Part shown: piece after piece, positions 1-5,923 of the stretch
How the letters are laid out: every line of letters starts with the position of its first letter
Numbering within the stretch: the first letter of the stretch is position 1
Origin: Bacillota bacterium
GTDB lineage: Bacteria; Bacillota; Clostridia; Lachnospirales; Lachnospiraceae
Reading direction: 5' to 3'
Assembly (NCBI GenBank): GCA_023419655.1
Contig: JAEZXP010000139.1
Span: forward strand, 1 to 8,004
DNA length: 8,004 nt
Notes under the pieces: generated by a model
Seen by the model: only the letters and a program-made list of their open reading frames with translations
What the model was told of the DNA's origin: nothing
The model's database searches: none
Position numbers and translations under genes: made by a program

Positions 1-766
1 CTCTACTGCTGTCTATTGTATAGACCATTACACCACCGCCGGAATTGATGGCAGTGCTTTCATTGCTGGTAATTTTGCCTTCATTCATTTCAAAAGAGGC
101 ACCTTCTAAAACCAGAACGGCACCACAATATTGGTTGGTAAAGGTATTGTTTTTGATAATACCGCCATTCAATTCGAAATGACCGTTTTCAAATCTTACG
201 TTTATTGCACCGGAAAAGGCTTCCTCCGAATGATAGTTCTCAACAACACCGGAATTAAATATGAGTGTGCTATTATTGACATAAATTGCTCCCGCATTCC
301 TTTCCCCTTTATTTAAGCTCGTACAATCATAGGTAATATTTCCGTCCAGTGTTAGTTTGCTGCCGCCTTGAATCTCTATCAATATTTGCCCTCCCTTAAA
401 GGCATCACTTATAGACAGGGTAATATTGTCCCCGGTATCTGCGCTGAAAGTGATTTCTTTTCCGGAGGGTACAATAAGGGTTTTGTCTAAGGCAATATTA
501 TTGGCTAACTGAATGGTTACCGGTTCAGTGGCATTTTGCACAGCGTTTTCTAATTCGTCAGCATTCGTAACAAGTATTGGTAATACTTCATCCATGCGGA
601 TACGTTCATCGGAATGGATTTGCCCCTCGTTTTCGGGGCCTTCTGTATACATGTGATTTTCTGCACTCGCTGCATATGCAACGAAATCATTTGCCAGTAT
701 ACTAAAAATCATTAGCATCATAAGGCATAAGGATATAAATTTCCTCTTTGTTTTTTTAAATTTCAT
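1..766 (-). CDS. Secreted beta-helix repeat surface protein, N-terminal part (truncated by window edge)
   Basis: The frame is open from ATG at 766 to the window edge (255 codons, no stop), so this is the N-terminal part of a longer protein. AGAGGT at 775-780 lies 8 bases before the ATG. Residues 1-9 are lysine-rich (MKFKKTKRK), 10-25 are hydrophobic, and AYAASA at 30-35 offers signal peptidase I cleavage sites, so export is likely. Residues 36-110 form a non-repetitive region with DELENAVQNA, a phrase of the kind seen ahead of right-handed beta-helix domains. From residue 159 there are imperfect repeats of 27-29 residues beginning GAIYV, GAINV, GAVLV and GGVMV, each with a later phrase like NGGIIKNN or EGKITSN. 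This fits a parallel beta-helix of the pectate-lyase or polymorphic-repeat type used in surface adhesins. No anchor motif or catalytic domain lies in the visible part, so the function is unknown. Confidence is high for a real secreted gene and moderate for the fold. Confidence 0.85.
   Translation of the reverse strand, partial: MKFKKTKRKFISLCLMMLMIFSILANDFVAYAASAENHMYTEGPENEGQIHSDERIRMDEVLPILVTNADELENAVQNATEPVTIQLANNIALDKTLIVPSGKEITFSADTGDNITLSISDAFKGGQILIEIQGGSKLTLDGNITYDCTSLNKGERNAGAIYVNNSTLIFNSGVVENYHSEEAFSGAINVRFENGHFELNGGIIKNNTFTNQYCGAVLVLEGASFEMNEGKITSNESTAINSGGGVMVYTIDSSR
2..292 (-). repeat. Tandem 27-29-residue beta-helix repeats within the surface protein
   Basis: Residues 159-185, 186-214 and 215-243, plus the start of a fourth unit at 244, align as repeats. 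Each opens with G-[AG]-[IV], passes through a short strand with an [FI]-x-[MLF]-N-x-G core, and ends in an Asn-rich turn such as IIKNN or ITSNES. The repeats are diverged at DNA level, so this is protein-level repetition, not recent duplication. The array probably continues beyond the left edge. Confidence 0.7.
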
Positions 767-806
767 TTTAATTTACCTCTTTCCGTATATTTTTGCTTAT
801 ACAATT

Positions 807-827
807 ACGCCTGAATATTGCAGGCGT
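807..827 (-). promoter_or_regulatory. Stem-loop in the 5' leader of the repeat-protein gene
   Basis: A perfect 7-bp inverted repeat, ACGCCTG at 807-813 and CAGGCGT at 821-827, encloses a 7-base loop. It is GC-rich in an otherwise AT-rich leader and ends about 40 bases before the start codon at 766. No T-run follows on the minus strand, so it is not a classical terminator. It may stabilise the leader or bind a regulator. The structure is clear but its role is unknown. Confidence 0.45.
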
Positions 828-861
828 CGATGTAATAACCGTATTCGATATTACCATGTAA

Positions 862-890
862 ATTATAGGATATAAGGCAAATGTACCCAA
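862..890 (-). promoter_or_regulatory. Candidate sigma-A promoter for the repeat-protein gene
   Basis: On the minus strand, TTGGGT at 885-890 and a perfect TATAAT at 862-867 are separated by 17 bases. Transcription would start near 855 and give a leader of about 90 bases before the ATG at 766. The -10 is consensus and the -35 matches only in its TTG. The direct repeat at 879-908 overlaps this promoter, which suggests regulation. Confidence 0.45.
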
Positions 891-908
891 AAACATTTTA
901 AATGTACC
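879..908 (-). repeat. Direct repeat pair with exactly 21-bp spacing, possible operator
   Basis: AAATGTACC (plus strand) occurs at 879-887 and again at 900-908. On the transcribed minus strand this reads GGTACATTT twice, with starts 21 bp apart, or two helical turns. Each copy is flanked by a similar A-rich stretch on the plus strand. Nine-base direct repeats with a 12-base gap are the arrangement bound by LytTR-type response regulators such as ComE and AgrA, and ACATTT loosely resembles the ComE half-site. The repeat is directly visible; the regulator assignment is inference. Confidence 0.4.
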
Positions 909-960
909 AAAATTCACAGTCGCTCTGCCCCCGGAATAGTCGGCATAAAAGATTACGATA

Positions 961-999
961 AAAGAGGACAGGGAATTTTTGATATTCCCTGTCCTCTTT
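961..999 (-). terminator. Hairpin terminator downstream of the flavodiiron gene
   Basis: A perfect 15-bp inverted repeat (961-975 with 985-999) with a 9-base loop lies 42 bases past the stop codon of the flavodiiron gene. The stem has a GC-rich core (GGACAGGG/CCCTGTCC) and AAAGAGG at the outer end. On the minus strand the stem ends in TTT and runs into an imperfect T-rich stretch, so termination in that direction is likely. It separates the flavodiiron transcript from the repeat-protein gene. Confidence 0.75.
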
Positions 1000-1041
1000 G
1001 TATATAAAATAATATATCTTACTTTGTCATGTCTTAAAGCT

Positions 1042-2250
1042 TTAACCCTGTAACGATTGATAAATTGCATCAGCCAAATCGTCCAGCTCCTGCTCACGGT
1101 CTTCACGCAGGGAAGATTTGATATCAATCGGTGTGCCTACAATCTCCATGTTCTTCATGGAGTTTACCATTTGGGTCATTTGTTTCAGTGCTGCGGATGC
1201 CCAGGTGTGGTTTCCGATTAAGGATACCTTGCGGTTGCAGATATTAAGGACCGACAGCTCTTTTATTAGGGCCTCCATCGGAAAATACAACTGCAGGTTA
1301 TAGGTCGGGGATGCAAATACCACATGACTGTACTTGAATATATCGGATATGATATAGGAGGGATGGGTCTTAGACACATCATACACCCTCATATCTTCAA
1401 TACCGCTTTTGGCTAATTTTGATGCCAGAGCATTAACAGCATTCTCTGTATTGCCATACATTGAAGCATAAGCCAGGACAACGCCCTTCTTTTCCGGAAT
1501 GTACCGGCTCCATTTGTCGTATTTATCAAGGATATAAGGAATCATATCCTTGCGCCAGATATGCCCGTGCAGTGCGCAAATCATATTAATCTCCAGACCC
1601 TCCAGCTTCTTAAACAGGGCCTGCACCTGATTGCCGAAACGTCCTACGATATTGGTATAATAGCGCCTGGCTTCGTCAAGGTAATAGCTGTCGTATTCAA
1701 GTTCATCGGCAAATATATTGCCGGACATGGCTCCGAATGCTCCGAAGGCATCCGCAGAAAAAAGGATACCCTGCGATATCTCATAGGTAACCATAACCTC
1801 CGGCCAGTGAACCATCGGTGCCATATAGAAGCGCAGTGTATGCCTGCCCAGAGAAATTTCATGGCCTTCCTTCACTTCCAAGCAGTTCGGGGATATGTCC
1901 ATGCTGTAATATTGTCTGAAAAACTGAAAGGTCTTTGAATTTCCAATAACTTTTACAGCCGGATAACGGCGAAGTATCTCCTCGATATTCGCACAGTGGT
2001 CCGGCTCCATATGGTTGACGACCAGATAATCCAGCTGCCTGCCGTTAAGAACATGGGTTATGTTCTCCATGTATTCTGCGCTTATAGCCGAATCAACCGT
2101 ATCAAGCAGCGCGGTTTTTTCGTCCGTTATCAGATACGAGTTATATGCAACTCCATTTGTCAGAGGAAACATATTCTCAAAGCGTTCTATCCGCCTGTCA
2201 TTTCCGCCGACCCAGTAAATATCAGGTAAAATTTCGTATGTGTTATTTAT
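1042..2250 (-). CDS. fprA: Flavodiiron protein (A-type flavoprotein, O2/NO reductase), non-canonical start
   Basis: Cytoplasmic flavodiiron protein; the family reduces O2 to water and/or NO to N2O with electrons usually from rubredoxin, protecting anaerobes. Taken from ATA at 2250 it has 402 residues, the usual length for the two-domain class. The N-terminal metallo-beta-lactamase-like domain carries the di-iron ligands: the NHMEPDH motif gives H80, E82 and D84 with H85 next to them, followed by H148 (VHWPE), D167 (SADAFG) and H228 (LHGHIW). The flavodoxin domain begins near residue 255 with the FMN loop SMYGNTE at 263-269. No rubredoxin domain is fused. The first ATG (2172) would remove 26 conserved-looking residues including WVGGNDRR and has no good ribosome site. 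AGGAGG lies 8 bases before ATA, and an in-frame TAG blocks any earlier start. The function call is firm at family level; O2 versus NO preference cannot be read. Confidence 0.92.
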   Translation of the reverse strand: MNNTYEILPDIYWVGGNDRRIERFENMFPLTNGVAYNSYLITDEKTALLDTVDSAISAEYMENITHVLNGRQLDYLVVNHMEPDHCANIEEILRRYPAVKVIGNSKTFQFFRQYYSMDISPNCLEVKEGHEISLGRHTLRFYMAPMVHWPEVMVTYEISQGILFSADAFGAFGAMSGNIFADELEYDSYYLDEARRYYTNIVGRFGNQVQALFKKLEGLEINMICALHGHIWRKDMIPYILDKYDKWSRYIPEKKGVVLAYASMYGNTENAVNALASKLAKSGIEDMRVYDVSKTHPSYIISDIFKYSHVVFASPTYNLQLYFPMEALIKELSVLNICNRKVSLIGNHTWASAALKQMTQMVNSMKNMEIVGTPIDIKSSLREDREQELDDLADAIYQSLQG

Positions 2251-2258
2251 AATAAAAA

Positions 2259-2264
2259 CCTCCT
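2259..2264 (-). promoter_or_regulatory. Ribosome binding site that decides the flavodiiron start
   Basis: AGGAGG on the minus strand sits 5 bases before ATT (2251-2253) and 8 bases before ATA (2248-2250), both in frame with the flavodiiron protein. No ATG, GTG or TTG lies within the normal distance in any frame. The ideal spacing and the N-N-T-Y-E beginning favour ATA at 2250, with ATT as the alternative. Confidence 0.75.
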
Positions 2265-2295
2265 ATCCTTGTTAAATATCCCTATTAGAGCAATC

Positions 2296-2324
2296 TTGGC
2301 AATAAGTGTCTTTATAGACATAAT
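2296..2324 (+). promoter_or_regulatory. Candidate promoter for the ceramidase-family gene, with internal inverted repeat
   Basis: TTGGCA (2296-2301) and CATAAT (2319-2324) are 17 bases apart, each one mismatch from consensus. Transcription from here would leave a leader of about 210 bases before the ATG at 2540. The spacer contains the inverted repeat TGTCT-TTAT-AGACA (2307-2320), which could be an operator. A second possible -10 (TATAAT, 2446-2451) is closer to the gene but has no recognisable -35. Confidence 0.4.
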
Positions 2325-2353
2325 ACTATCCATAATGAATGATTACTGTTATC

Positions 2354-2382
2354 AATATACAATATTTTATTCGATTAATCAA
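2354..2382 (-). promoter_or_regulatory. Candidate sigma-A promoter for the flavodiiron gene
   Basis: On the minus strand TTGATT (2377-2382) and TATATT (2354-2359) are separated by 17 bases. The predicted start near 2347 gives a leader of roughly 100 bases. The match is 4/6 and 5/6 to consensus in AT-rich DNA, so chance occurrence is possible. Confidence 0.4.
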
Positions 2383-2539
2383 GCATATCCTGCGATTGCG
2401 TCTTTATCATATACGCCATTTTAGTGTACCATTCATAACACGATTTATAATCCAGATTAGCAAAATATATTATAGATTATCGTTACGCTTCAGATTATAT
2501 TAATATTATAACAGATAAAATAAAAAAAGGAGGCTAAAA

Positions 2540-3958
2540 ATGAAAGCAGGATTTTCGAAGAAGATAATAACGCCACAACTGGGAACAATGATGGCCGGAC
2601 ATCCCGGGACAAAATATGCAAAACGGATACGGGATGACCTTTTTGTCAGGGCAGCTGCTATAAATGATAACATAAAAACAGTCGTTTTTGCGAGCCTGGA
2701 TGTATTATTTGTTGAGATAGAGAGTGTAAATCATATCAGGGAAGTTGTCAGCAGTAAAACGGATATAAAATATGAAGATATATTTATATCGGCAACCCAT
2801 ACCCATTCAGGGCCGATGACAACGGGTTTGTTTGGCAAGGAACAGGAGTCGGAGTATATACGGTATCTGCATTCCCAGACAATTGATTCTGTAATCGAAG
2901 CGGTAAACAATTTATCGCCGGTTAAAATGGGCTTTGGAAAAACAGAGGTTAACGATTTTGCATTTAATGCAAGATTTCTTATGGCGAACGGGCGGGTGGA
3001 AACACATCCTTTCAAGTATGACAAGACGATTGTCGGGCCGGAAGGACCGGTTGATGATGAGCTGTCATTTATTTATTTTTATGACGAAGCAGATAATTTG
3101 AAGGGCGGGATAATAAATTATGCGAATCATCCGCAGATACTGGAACGACAGAACTCTTCCATTTCGGCTGATTTTCCCGGTGAAATAGAAAAGAACATTC
3201 TAAAAGAGCAAAACAAAGAGGCGGTTATATTGTTTGTCAATGGCACCTGCGGGGATATTTGCCCGGTTAATGCCTTAGACAGCTCAAGACAGGAAATCGG
3301 GGAAACGTGGCTTACTTACATGGGAGCGGAGCTTGCCAAAAAGGCCCTTGAAATAGCAGAGAAGAAATCAGAAGTGTCCGGCCGGCATATAAGCCGCATA
3401 AATGGTGATGTGGAGCTTTCAATAAGGGATATTTCGGATGAGATGGTTTCCCGGGCATCTGAATTCTTGAAGCTTCATGATGAAGAGGACAGGCTATTGG
3501 TCTCCAACTATGGTGTAGAAGCAGAAGGGACGCAGTATCTGTCTTTGGAAGAGTACCTTCATACGAATGAATGGCTTGTCCAGCAGTATACGGACCTTTT
3601 AACGCTCGATAAGATGAGAACGAAAAATAGCACGGAAAAAATTTCAATCACAGCACTGGAGCTGTGCGGGATAGGAATTGTTATGCTGCCGTTTGAAGTA
3701 TTTGCTGAATTAGGCTTGGCAATCAAAGAGAAATCACCTTATAACAGCACGATTATAGCGGAGCTTACCAATGGCTCTTACGGATACATTCCCACAGAAA
3801 AGGCATTTCGGCGTGAGGGCGGCTATGAGACGATAACATTATGCTCCAGCAGGTTCAAAGAAGAAAGCGGAGAGATAATTGTAGAAAAAGCGGTCGAATT
3901 ATTAAGCGAGCTTTATCGTCGCAAAATTAATAATGTAAACCCGCAAAATAAAATATAG
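2540..3958 (+). CDS. Neutral/alkaline ceramidase-family hydrolase, cytoplasmic
   Basis: A 472-residue protein of the neutral/alkaline non-lysosomal ceramidase N-terminal domain family, zinc amidases that in characterised members cleave the N-acyl bond of ceramide. Visible family marks in order: MKAGFSKKIITP, RDDLFVRA at 31-38, the metal-site motif THTHSGP at 86-92, NYANHPQ at 193-199 (second His), SADFPG at 209-214, NGTCGDICPVN at 234-244, LPFE at 383-386 (candidate metal-ligand Glu) and NGSYGYIPT at 411-419 (candidate Tyr). The core begins at residue 1 with no signal peptide, unlike secreted ceramidases, so it probably works in the cytosol on an imported compound. AGGAGG at 2528-2533 is 6 bases before the ATG. 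It precedes the binding-protein and permease genes in the same direction and may share their transcript. True ceramide as substrate is doubtful; a soluble amide is more likely, by inference from context. Family call is firm, substrate unknown. Confidence 0.85.
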   Translation: MKAGFSKKIITPQLGTMMAGHPGTKYAKRIRDDLFVRAAAINDNIKTVVFASLDVLFVEIESVNHIREVVSSKTDIKYEDIFISATHTHSGPMTTGLFGKEQESEYIRYLHSQTIDSVIEAVNNLSPVKMGFGKTEVNDFAFNARFLMANGRVETHPFKYDKTIVGPEGPVDDELSFIYFYDEADNLKGGIINYANHPQILERQNSSISADFPGEIEKNILKEQNKEAVILFVNGTCGDICPVNALDSSRQEIGETWLTYMGAELAKKALEIAEKKSEVSGRHISRINGDVELSIRDISDEMVSRASEFLKLHDEEDRLLVSNYGVEAEGTQYLSLEEYLHTNEWLVQQYTDLLTLDKMRTKNSTEKISITALELCGIGIVMLPFEVFAELGLAIKEKSPYNSTIIAELTNGSYGYIPTEKAFRREGGYETITLCSSRFKEESGEIIVEKAVELLSELYRRKINNVNPQNKI

Positions 3959-3970
3959 CCACTTAGGGTT

Positions 3971-4012
3971 GATTGTTATATACTATGTACAATAAAACAT
4001 ATATATGCAATC
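3971..4012 (+). other. Imperfect stem-loop after the ceramidase-family gene
   Basis: The arms 3971-3988 and 3997-4012 pair through GATTG/CAATC, ATATA/TATAT and ATGT/ACAT with two small internal mismatches and an 8-base loop. It begins 12 bases after the stop codon at 3958. It is AT-rich and no T-run follows, so it may be a weak terminator, an mRNA-end stabiliser or a processing site between the hydrolase and importer genes. Confidence 0.4.
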
Positions 4013-4190
4013 ATTGTTTATTGAAAATAACTACAATACGAAAGATGGGCGGGCCTGCCAAGAAATGTAACTTGTATATTTTGCCAAAACAAGCTTTATA
4101 AAATGCGCATTAAAGCAACAAATTGAACAAATGGACATCGGGGTTTACACATTGGACGAATTATTAAAAAAAAGAAGGAGGTATTTATGA
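4005..4190 (+). pseudogene. Possible small ORF remnant overlapping the start of the binding-protein gene
   Basis: One frame reads from ATG at 4005 to TAA at 4068-4070, and after that stop continues open to TGA at 4188-4190, inside the first codons of the next gene. The pieces look protein-like: GRACQEM just before the internal stop, then FAKTSFIKCALKQQIEQ and MDIGVYTLDELLKK. That suggests a small gene broken by one nonsense change, or chance. There is no ribosome binding site before ATG 4005 or the internal ATG at 4131, and the final KKRRRY is simply the next gene's ribosome site read in this frame. I do not recognise a family. Low confidence. Confidence 0.22.
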
Positions 4191-5857
4191 AAATGTTCAA
4201 AAGAATTGCAGCATGTATCTTGGTGTTGTGTATGACGGTTTCAGTATTAACCGCATGTAAGGGGGAAACAAAAGACGCTGAATCAGATAATGATTCGTCG
4301 AAGAAGCCAGGCGTCGTTGAGAATGCTGACCCTTTCGGAAAGTATGACCCGCCGATTACAATTACTTCGGTCAGAGATTTGCCGAATCCATCCATTGTCA
4401 AGTATCCGGATGGAGATGATGTTGAAAACAATGTATGGATACGTACCATTTCGGAGGAGCTTGGAATTGATGTTGACTATCTGTGGACCGTTGATTCAAG
4501 CCAGTTAAGCACAAGATTAAATGCGATGATAGTGGGAGGCAAGCTGCCGGATTTCTTTTTGGCGACAGCCGCACAGTATCAGGAATTAAGAGAAGCAGAT
4601 TTATTGGCTGACATTAGTGAAGTGTATGAAGCCTATGCATCTGACTTGGTAAAGGAAACCATAAACTATGGAGGAAAAGACATACTGGATGCGGTCACAC
4701 AGGATGGCAAGATGACTGCCCTTCCTACCATCGCATCTCAGGAATTTGGCCCCATGCTTTGGATACGGACAGACTGGCTTGAGAATCTGAATCTGGAAGA
4801 GCCGAAAAACATGGAGGATGTATTAAAGATTGCTGAAGCCTTTGCACTGAATGACCCTGACGGGAATGGAGAAAAGGATACCTGGGGTATTCCGATTAAC
4901 GGAGATACAAGCGGAGGACTTGCGTGGCAGCTTGGATTTATGAATAGCATGGATTCTTATCCGGGTATCTGGATAGATGACGGAAACGGCGGCTTACAAT
5001 ATGGCTCGGTTACAGCCGAGACAAAGAATGCATTAGCAAAGCTGAGAGAATTATGTGAAAAGAAAGTAATCGACCCGGAATTTGTCACCAGAGATTATTG
5101 GGCAAATTACGACCAGATTACAAGCGGCAAGTACGGAATTGTCTATGGTGCATATTATGTTTCCATTTCCCCGTTACAGCCCGTCGTTGATGCGGACCCG
5201 AATGCTGAGTGGAAAGCGTTTCCGCTTCTTGGCAAGGATGGAATGGCGAAGATGCAGCAGTCCGTTCCTCTGTCAGGATATTGGGTAATTAACAAGGATT
5301 GCAAGAATCCCGAAGCGGTAATTAAATTGCTGAATTTCTGGTACAGGGAATTTTATGAATCACCGGATATTGACAGATACACAAAGATGGTGAATGACGG
5401 TGCAGAATATACTTCCATCTACTCCTCGACTCCGATTCAATCCTTCCTGCAATTTGCAAATCTGGATGCCGCATTAATCGCCAAGGATGTATTTGACGGA
5501 AAGATATCAGAAGCAGAGATGCCTCCGATTGCCATACAGATGTATCAAGATGCTAAAAAGTACTATGACGGCGACCGCAGCATGTGGATGTGGGGGAAGG
5601 TATATGAGGGTCTGATAAATGTAATGAGCCAGTACAAGGACAAGAACTATATCCTTGCAGATAAAAATATGGCACCTCCCGGAGATGCAATGACATCAAA
5701 ATACACGTCATTATATGCGATGGAAATGTCTATGTTTGCAAAAATTATCTCAGGCCAGGCTTCGATGGATGAATTTGATTCCTTTGTTGAAGAATGGAAG
5801 GCGACCGGCGGTGATGAGATTACAGCTGAGATAAATGATTGGTATAAGAATAGATAA
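4187..5857 (+). CDS. ABC transporter substrate-binding lipoprotein, LplA/YtcQ type
   Basis: A 556-residue extracellular solute-binding protein of the family 1 (CUT1 sugar) group, the large LplA/YtcQ-like subtype of Firmicutes. Residues 1-23 form a lipoprotein signal peptide with the lipobox LTAC, making C24 the lipidated residue. An Asp/Ser/Lys-rich linker (25-45) follows. The family phrases WIRTISEELGIDVDY (84-98) and NAMIVGGKLPDFF (112-124) lie in the N-terminal lobe. NDPDGNGEKDTWG (222-234) looks like the calcium-binding loop common in this subtype. AAGGAGG at 4175-4181 is 5 bases before the ATG. It captures a ligand outside the membrane and passes it to the two permeases downstream; homologues generally take oligosaccharides or modified sugars. 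The ligand cannot be read from sequence. A strong hairpin follows the stop codon and probably protects this mRNA segment. Confidence 0.93.
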   Translation: MKMFKRIAACILVLCMTVSVLTACKGETKDAESDNDSSKKPGVVENADPFGKYDPPITITSVRDLPNPSIVKYPDGDDVENNVWIRTISEELGIDVDYLWTVDSSQLSTRLNAMIVGGKLPDFFLATAAQYQELREADLLADISEVYEAYASDLVKETINYGGKDILDAVTQDGKMTALPTIASQEFGPMLWIRTDWLENLNLEEPKNMEDVLKIAEAFALNDPDGNGEKDTWGIPINGDTSGGLAWQLGFMNSMDSYPGIWIDDGNGGLQYGSVTAETKNALAKLRELCEKKVIDPEFVTRDYWANYDQITSGKYGIVYGAYYVSISPLQPVVDADPNAEWKAFPLLGKDGMAKMQQSVPLSGYWVINKDCKNPEAVIKLLNFWYREFYESPDIDRYTKMVNDGAEYTSIYSSTPIQSFLQFANLDAALIAKDVFDGKISEAEMPPIAIQMYQDAKKYYDGDRSMWMWGKVYEGLINVMSQYKDKNYILADKNMAPPGDAMTSKYTSLYAMEMSMFAKIISGQASMDEFDSFVEEWKATGGDEITAEINDWYKNR

Positions 5858-5875
5858 ATTGTATTTTATTCTCTT

Positions 5876-5904
5876 CCAGCCACTTTCCTTGCGGAAGTGG
5901 CTGG
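5876..5904 (+). promoter_or_regulatory. Intercistronic stem-loop between binding-protein and permease genes
   Basis: CCAGCCACTTTCC (5876-5888) pairs with GGAAGTGGCTGG (5893-5904) around the loop TTGC, with one bulged T. It starts 18 bases after the stop of the binding-protein gene and ends 5 bases before the next ribosome site. No U-run follows, so read-through to the permeases is expected. By analogy with malE-malF, such hairpins raise the amount of binding protein relative to permease by blocking 3' decay or slowing transcription. That role is inferred. Confidence 0.7.
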
Positions 5905-5909
5905 AGGAA

Positions 5910-5915
5910 AAGGAG
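5910..5915 (+). promoter_or_regulatory. Ribosome binding site that decides the first permease start
   Basis: AAGGAG lies 8 bases before ATG 5924. The alternative in-frame GTG at 5897 lies within the right arm of the preceding hairpin and has no ribosome site, so ATG 5924 is preferred. Confidence 0.7.
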
Positions 5916-5923
5916 CTGACAGC

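Noticed and set aside
768..1127. Minus-strand 119-codon ORF overlapping the terminator and the end of the flavodiiron gene
   Set aside because: It runs through the 15-bp hairpin and the 3' end of a well-supported gene in another frame, has no ribosome site, and its translation resembles no family.
1561..1938. Plus-strand ORF inside the flavodiiron gene
   Set aside because: It is antisense to conserved di-iron motifs and has no ribosome site or protein-family signal; a shadow ORF.
2170..2172. ATG 2172 as the flavodiiron start
   Set aside because: It has no good ribosome site and would delete the WVGGNDRR segment that fits the family N-terminus; kept as the fallback start.
2488..2516. AT-rich near-palindromes (ATATTAATAT, TTATA...TATAA) as a PerR-like box
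   Set aside because: The arms do not fit the 7-1-7 PerR spacing and such matches are expected by chance in DNA this AT-rich.
3312..3647. Minus-strand 111-codon OrF inside the ceramidase-family gene
   Set aside because: Antisense to a conserved gene; composition rich in His, Pro and Ser without motif or ribosome site.
4072..4102. TTGTAT ... TATAAA as a promoter for the binding-protein gene
   Set aside because: The spacing is 19 bases and the -35 match is poor. The gene may instead be read from the upstream promoter, so I do not call a separate one.
5897..5899. GTG 5897 as the first permease start
   Set aside because: It lies within the arm of a strong hairpin with no ribosome site; ATG 5924 has AAGGAG at 8 bases.
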